Origin: an uncultured Alphaproteobacteria bacterium
GTDB lineage: Bacteria; Pseudomonadota; Alphaproteobacteria; Thalassobaculales; Thalassobaculaceae
Reading direction: 5' to 3'
DNA length: 5,409 bases
Assembly: GCA_938028645.1 (NCBI GenBank)
Contig: CALIMD010000257.1
Location: forward strand, 1 to 5,409
Positions within the stretch are counted from its first letter, which is position 1, and each line of letters starts with the position of its first letter. The notes below the pieces were generated by a model that saw only the letters and a list, made by a program, of their open reading frames with translations, was not told the origin of the DNA and did not search any database. Both the position numbers and the translations under genes were made by a program. Shown here in pieces: positions 4,696 through 5,409 of the stretch.

Positions 4696-5409
4696 TTATT
4701 CTTTCGGGATGCCATTTTCATGGGGCGATAGTGCCGCATAGACTGCCGTGTGATTTGGTGCATCAATTTGGTTTTTTCGACCTAAACGCGCTATAGCTCC
4801 ATTAAGGGCCGAAGCTTCCAGCTTTTCTCCTCTCTCGAGAGCAGCTAATATTGAAGCCTTCATCGTCTCTGGAAGTGCATCCAGAAGTTTCATAGTTAGT
4901 TCAACTTGGTTTTTGGGAAGAGACACGCCTAACGACTCAGCAACAGCTACTGCCTCAGTAGCTAGGTTGACCATAAGGTCTCGGGTTTGCGGATTGGTTC
5001 TACACTCTCCTAACGGCAACCTAGTAAGACAATTTGCCCCGGCCAGTGTACATATCATGACAACTTTTTGCCAAAGCTCACGTTCAATATTTTCTGGAAT
5101 GGGACAGTCTATGGCTGCATCTCCACAGGCTTCCCGGAATTTTTCAATTCTTACACTCGGAGTGTCGTCGAGTTCGCCAACTCTTAATATTTGCATAGTT
5201 GAAAAATGTCGTATCACCCCTGGTTCTTCTATTAATGCACTGATATTTGCTACTCCACCAAGGACCGAATTTTCACCAAGTGTTTCCTTCAATATGTCAA
5301 TATGCCCTATGCCATTTAAGAATGGGATGACACCGGTATTGGCGCCCATTATGGGCTTTATTAAATTTGCTGCTGACTGGGTATCATAAGCCTTAACGCA
5401 AAACAGTAT
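4696..5409 (-). CDS. 2-dehydropantoate 2-reductase-like (ketopantoate reductase family) protein, 5' end outside window
   Basis: The frame stays open past the ATG at 5349 to the window edge, adding 20 residues (ILFCVKAYDTQSAANLIKPI). 'CVKAYDT' is the family strand that follows the nucleotide-binding domain, so 5349 is not the true start. About 237 residues of an expected ~300-320 are visible; the N-terminal GxGxxG motif is off the window. Residues matching known E. coli PanE active-site positions are present: Asn of P-F-L-N-G-I-G (N32), the catalytic Lys of E-L-W-Q-K-V-V (K115, codon at 5065-5067), N126, Ser186 and Glu198. The motif around Glu198 is degraded: the usual R-x-T-E-I-D reads E-K-L-E-A-S. 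PanE reduces ketopantoate to pantoate with NADPH, but many relatives in catabolic clusters act on other 2-keto acids; given the altered motif and neighbours, pantothenate synthesis is not assured. It is probably co-transcribed with the D-2-hydroxyacid dehydrogenase 24 bp downstream. Confidence 0.85.
   Translation of the reverse strand: MLFCVKAYDTQSAANLIKPIMGANTGVIPFLNGIGHIDILKETLGENSVLGGVANISALIEEPGVIRHFSTMQILRVGELDDTPSVRIEKFREACGDAAIDCPIPENIERELWQKVVMICTLAGANCLTRLPLGECRTNPQTRDLMVNLATEAVAVAESLGVSLPKNQVELTMKLLDALPETMKASILAALERGEKLEASALNGAIARLGRKNQIDAPNHTAVYAALSPHENGIPKE

Noticed and set aside
4913..5389. Open plus-strand frame of 158 codons opposite the ketopantoate-reductase-like gene
   Set aside because: The minus strand encodes conserved family motifs over the same bases, and this frame gives low-complexity Ser/Thr-rich sequence without recognisable motifs.

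Overview
The window looks like accessory, catabolic-type DNA from a Gram-negative bacterium. The moderately low GC and the protein families suggest a proteobacterium, perhaps an alphaproteobacterium, but nothing here proves the lineage. It holds seven protein-coding genes, two of them cut by the window edges. I see no rRNA, tRNA, CRISPR array, insertion sequence or replication origin.

From left to right: (i) the C-terminal ~216 residues of an Ldh2-family malate/L-lactate dehydrogenase on the plus strand, cut at base 1; (ii) a compact three-gene minus-strand operon, read from 1943 down to 686, that encodes a cobalt-type nitrile hydratase. Its beta subunit is split into two separate proteins (N half, then C half), followed by the metal-binding alpha subunit, and both junctions are 4-bp ATGA overlaps; (iii) a ~206-bp AT-rich divergent intergenic region with a candidate promoter and an 8-bp inverted repeat; (iv) a DHA2 (EmrB/QacA-like) 14-helix MFS transporter on the plus strand; (v) a minus-strand pair, a 2-dehydropantoate 2-reductase-like protein (cut at the right edge) followed 24 bp later by a D-2-hydroxyacid dehydrogenase.

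The nitrile hydratase is the most interesting element. Ordinary enzymes are alpha/beta heterodimers with one ~210-230 aa beta chain. Here the beta fold is carried by 107- and 95-residue proteins, an architecture known in thiocyanate hydrolase and toyocamycin nitrile hydratase. The metal motif VCTLCSCY and both beta-side arginines expected to touch the modified cysteines appear to be kept, so the enzyme should be active. No separate activator, cobalt transporter or amidase gene lies in the window, but the alpha subunit has a His/Asp-rich N-terminus.

How the genes work together is inference. The enzyme would hydrate a nitrile (or thiocyanate) to an amide (or carbonyl sulfide), and the divergent transporter may move substrate or product. 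Three unrelated oxidoreductases acting on 2-hydroxy or 2-keto acids flank it. That would fit metabolism of a 2-hydroxynitrile-derived acid, but it could equally be a chance clustering of catabolic genes.
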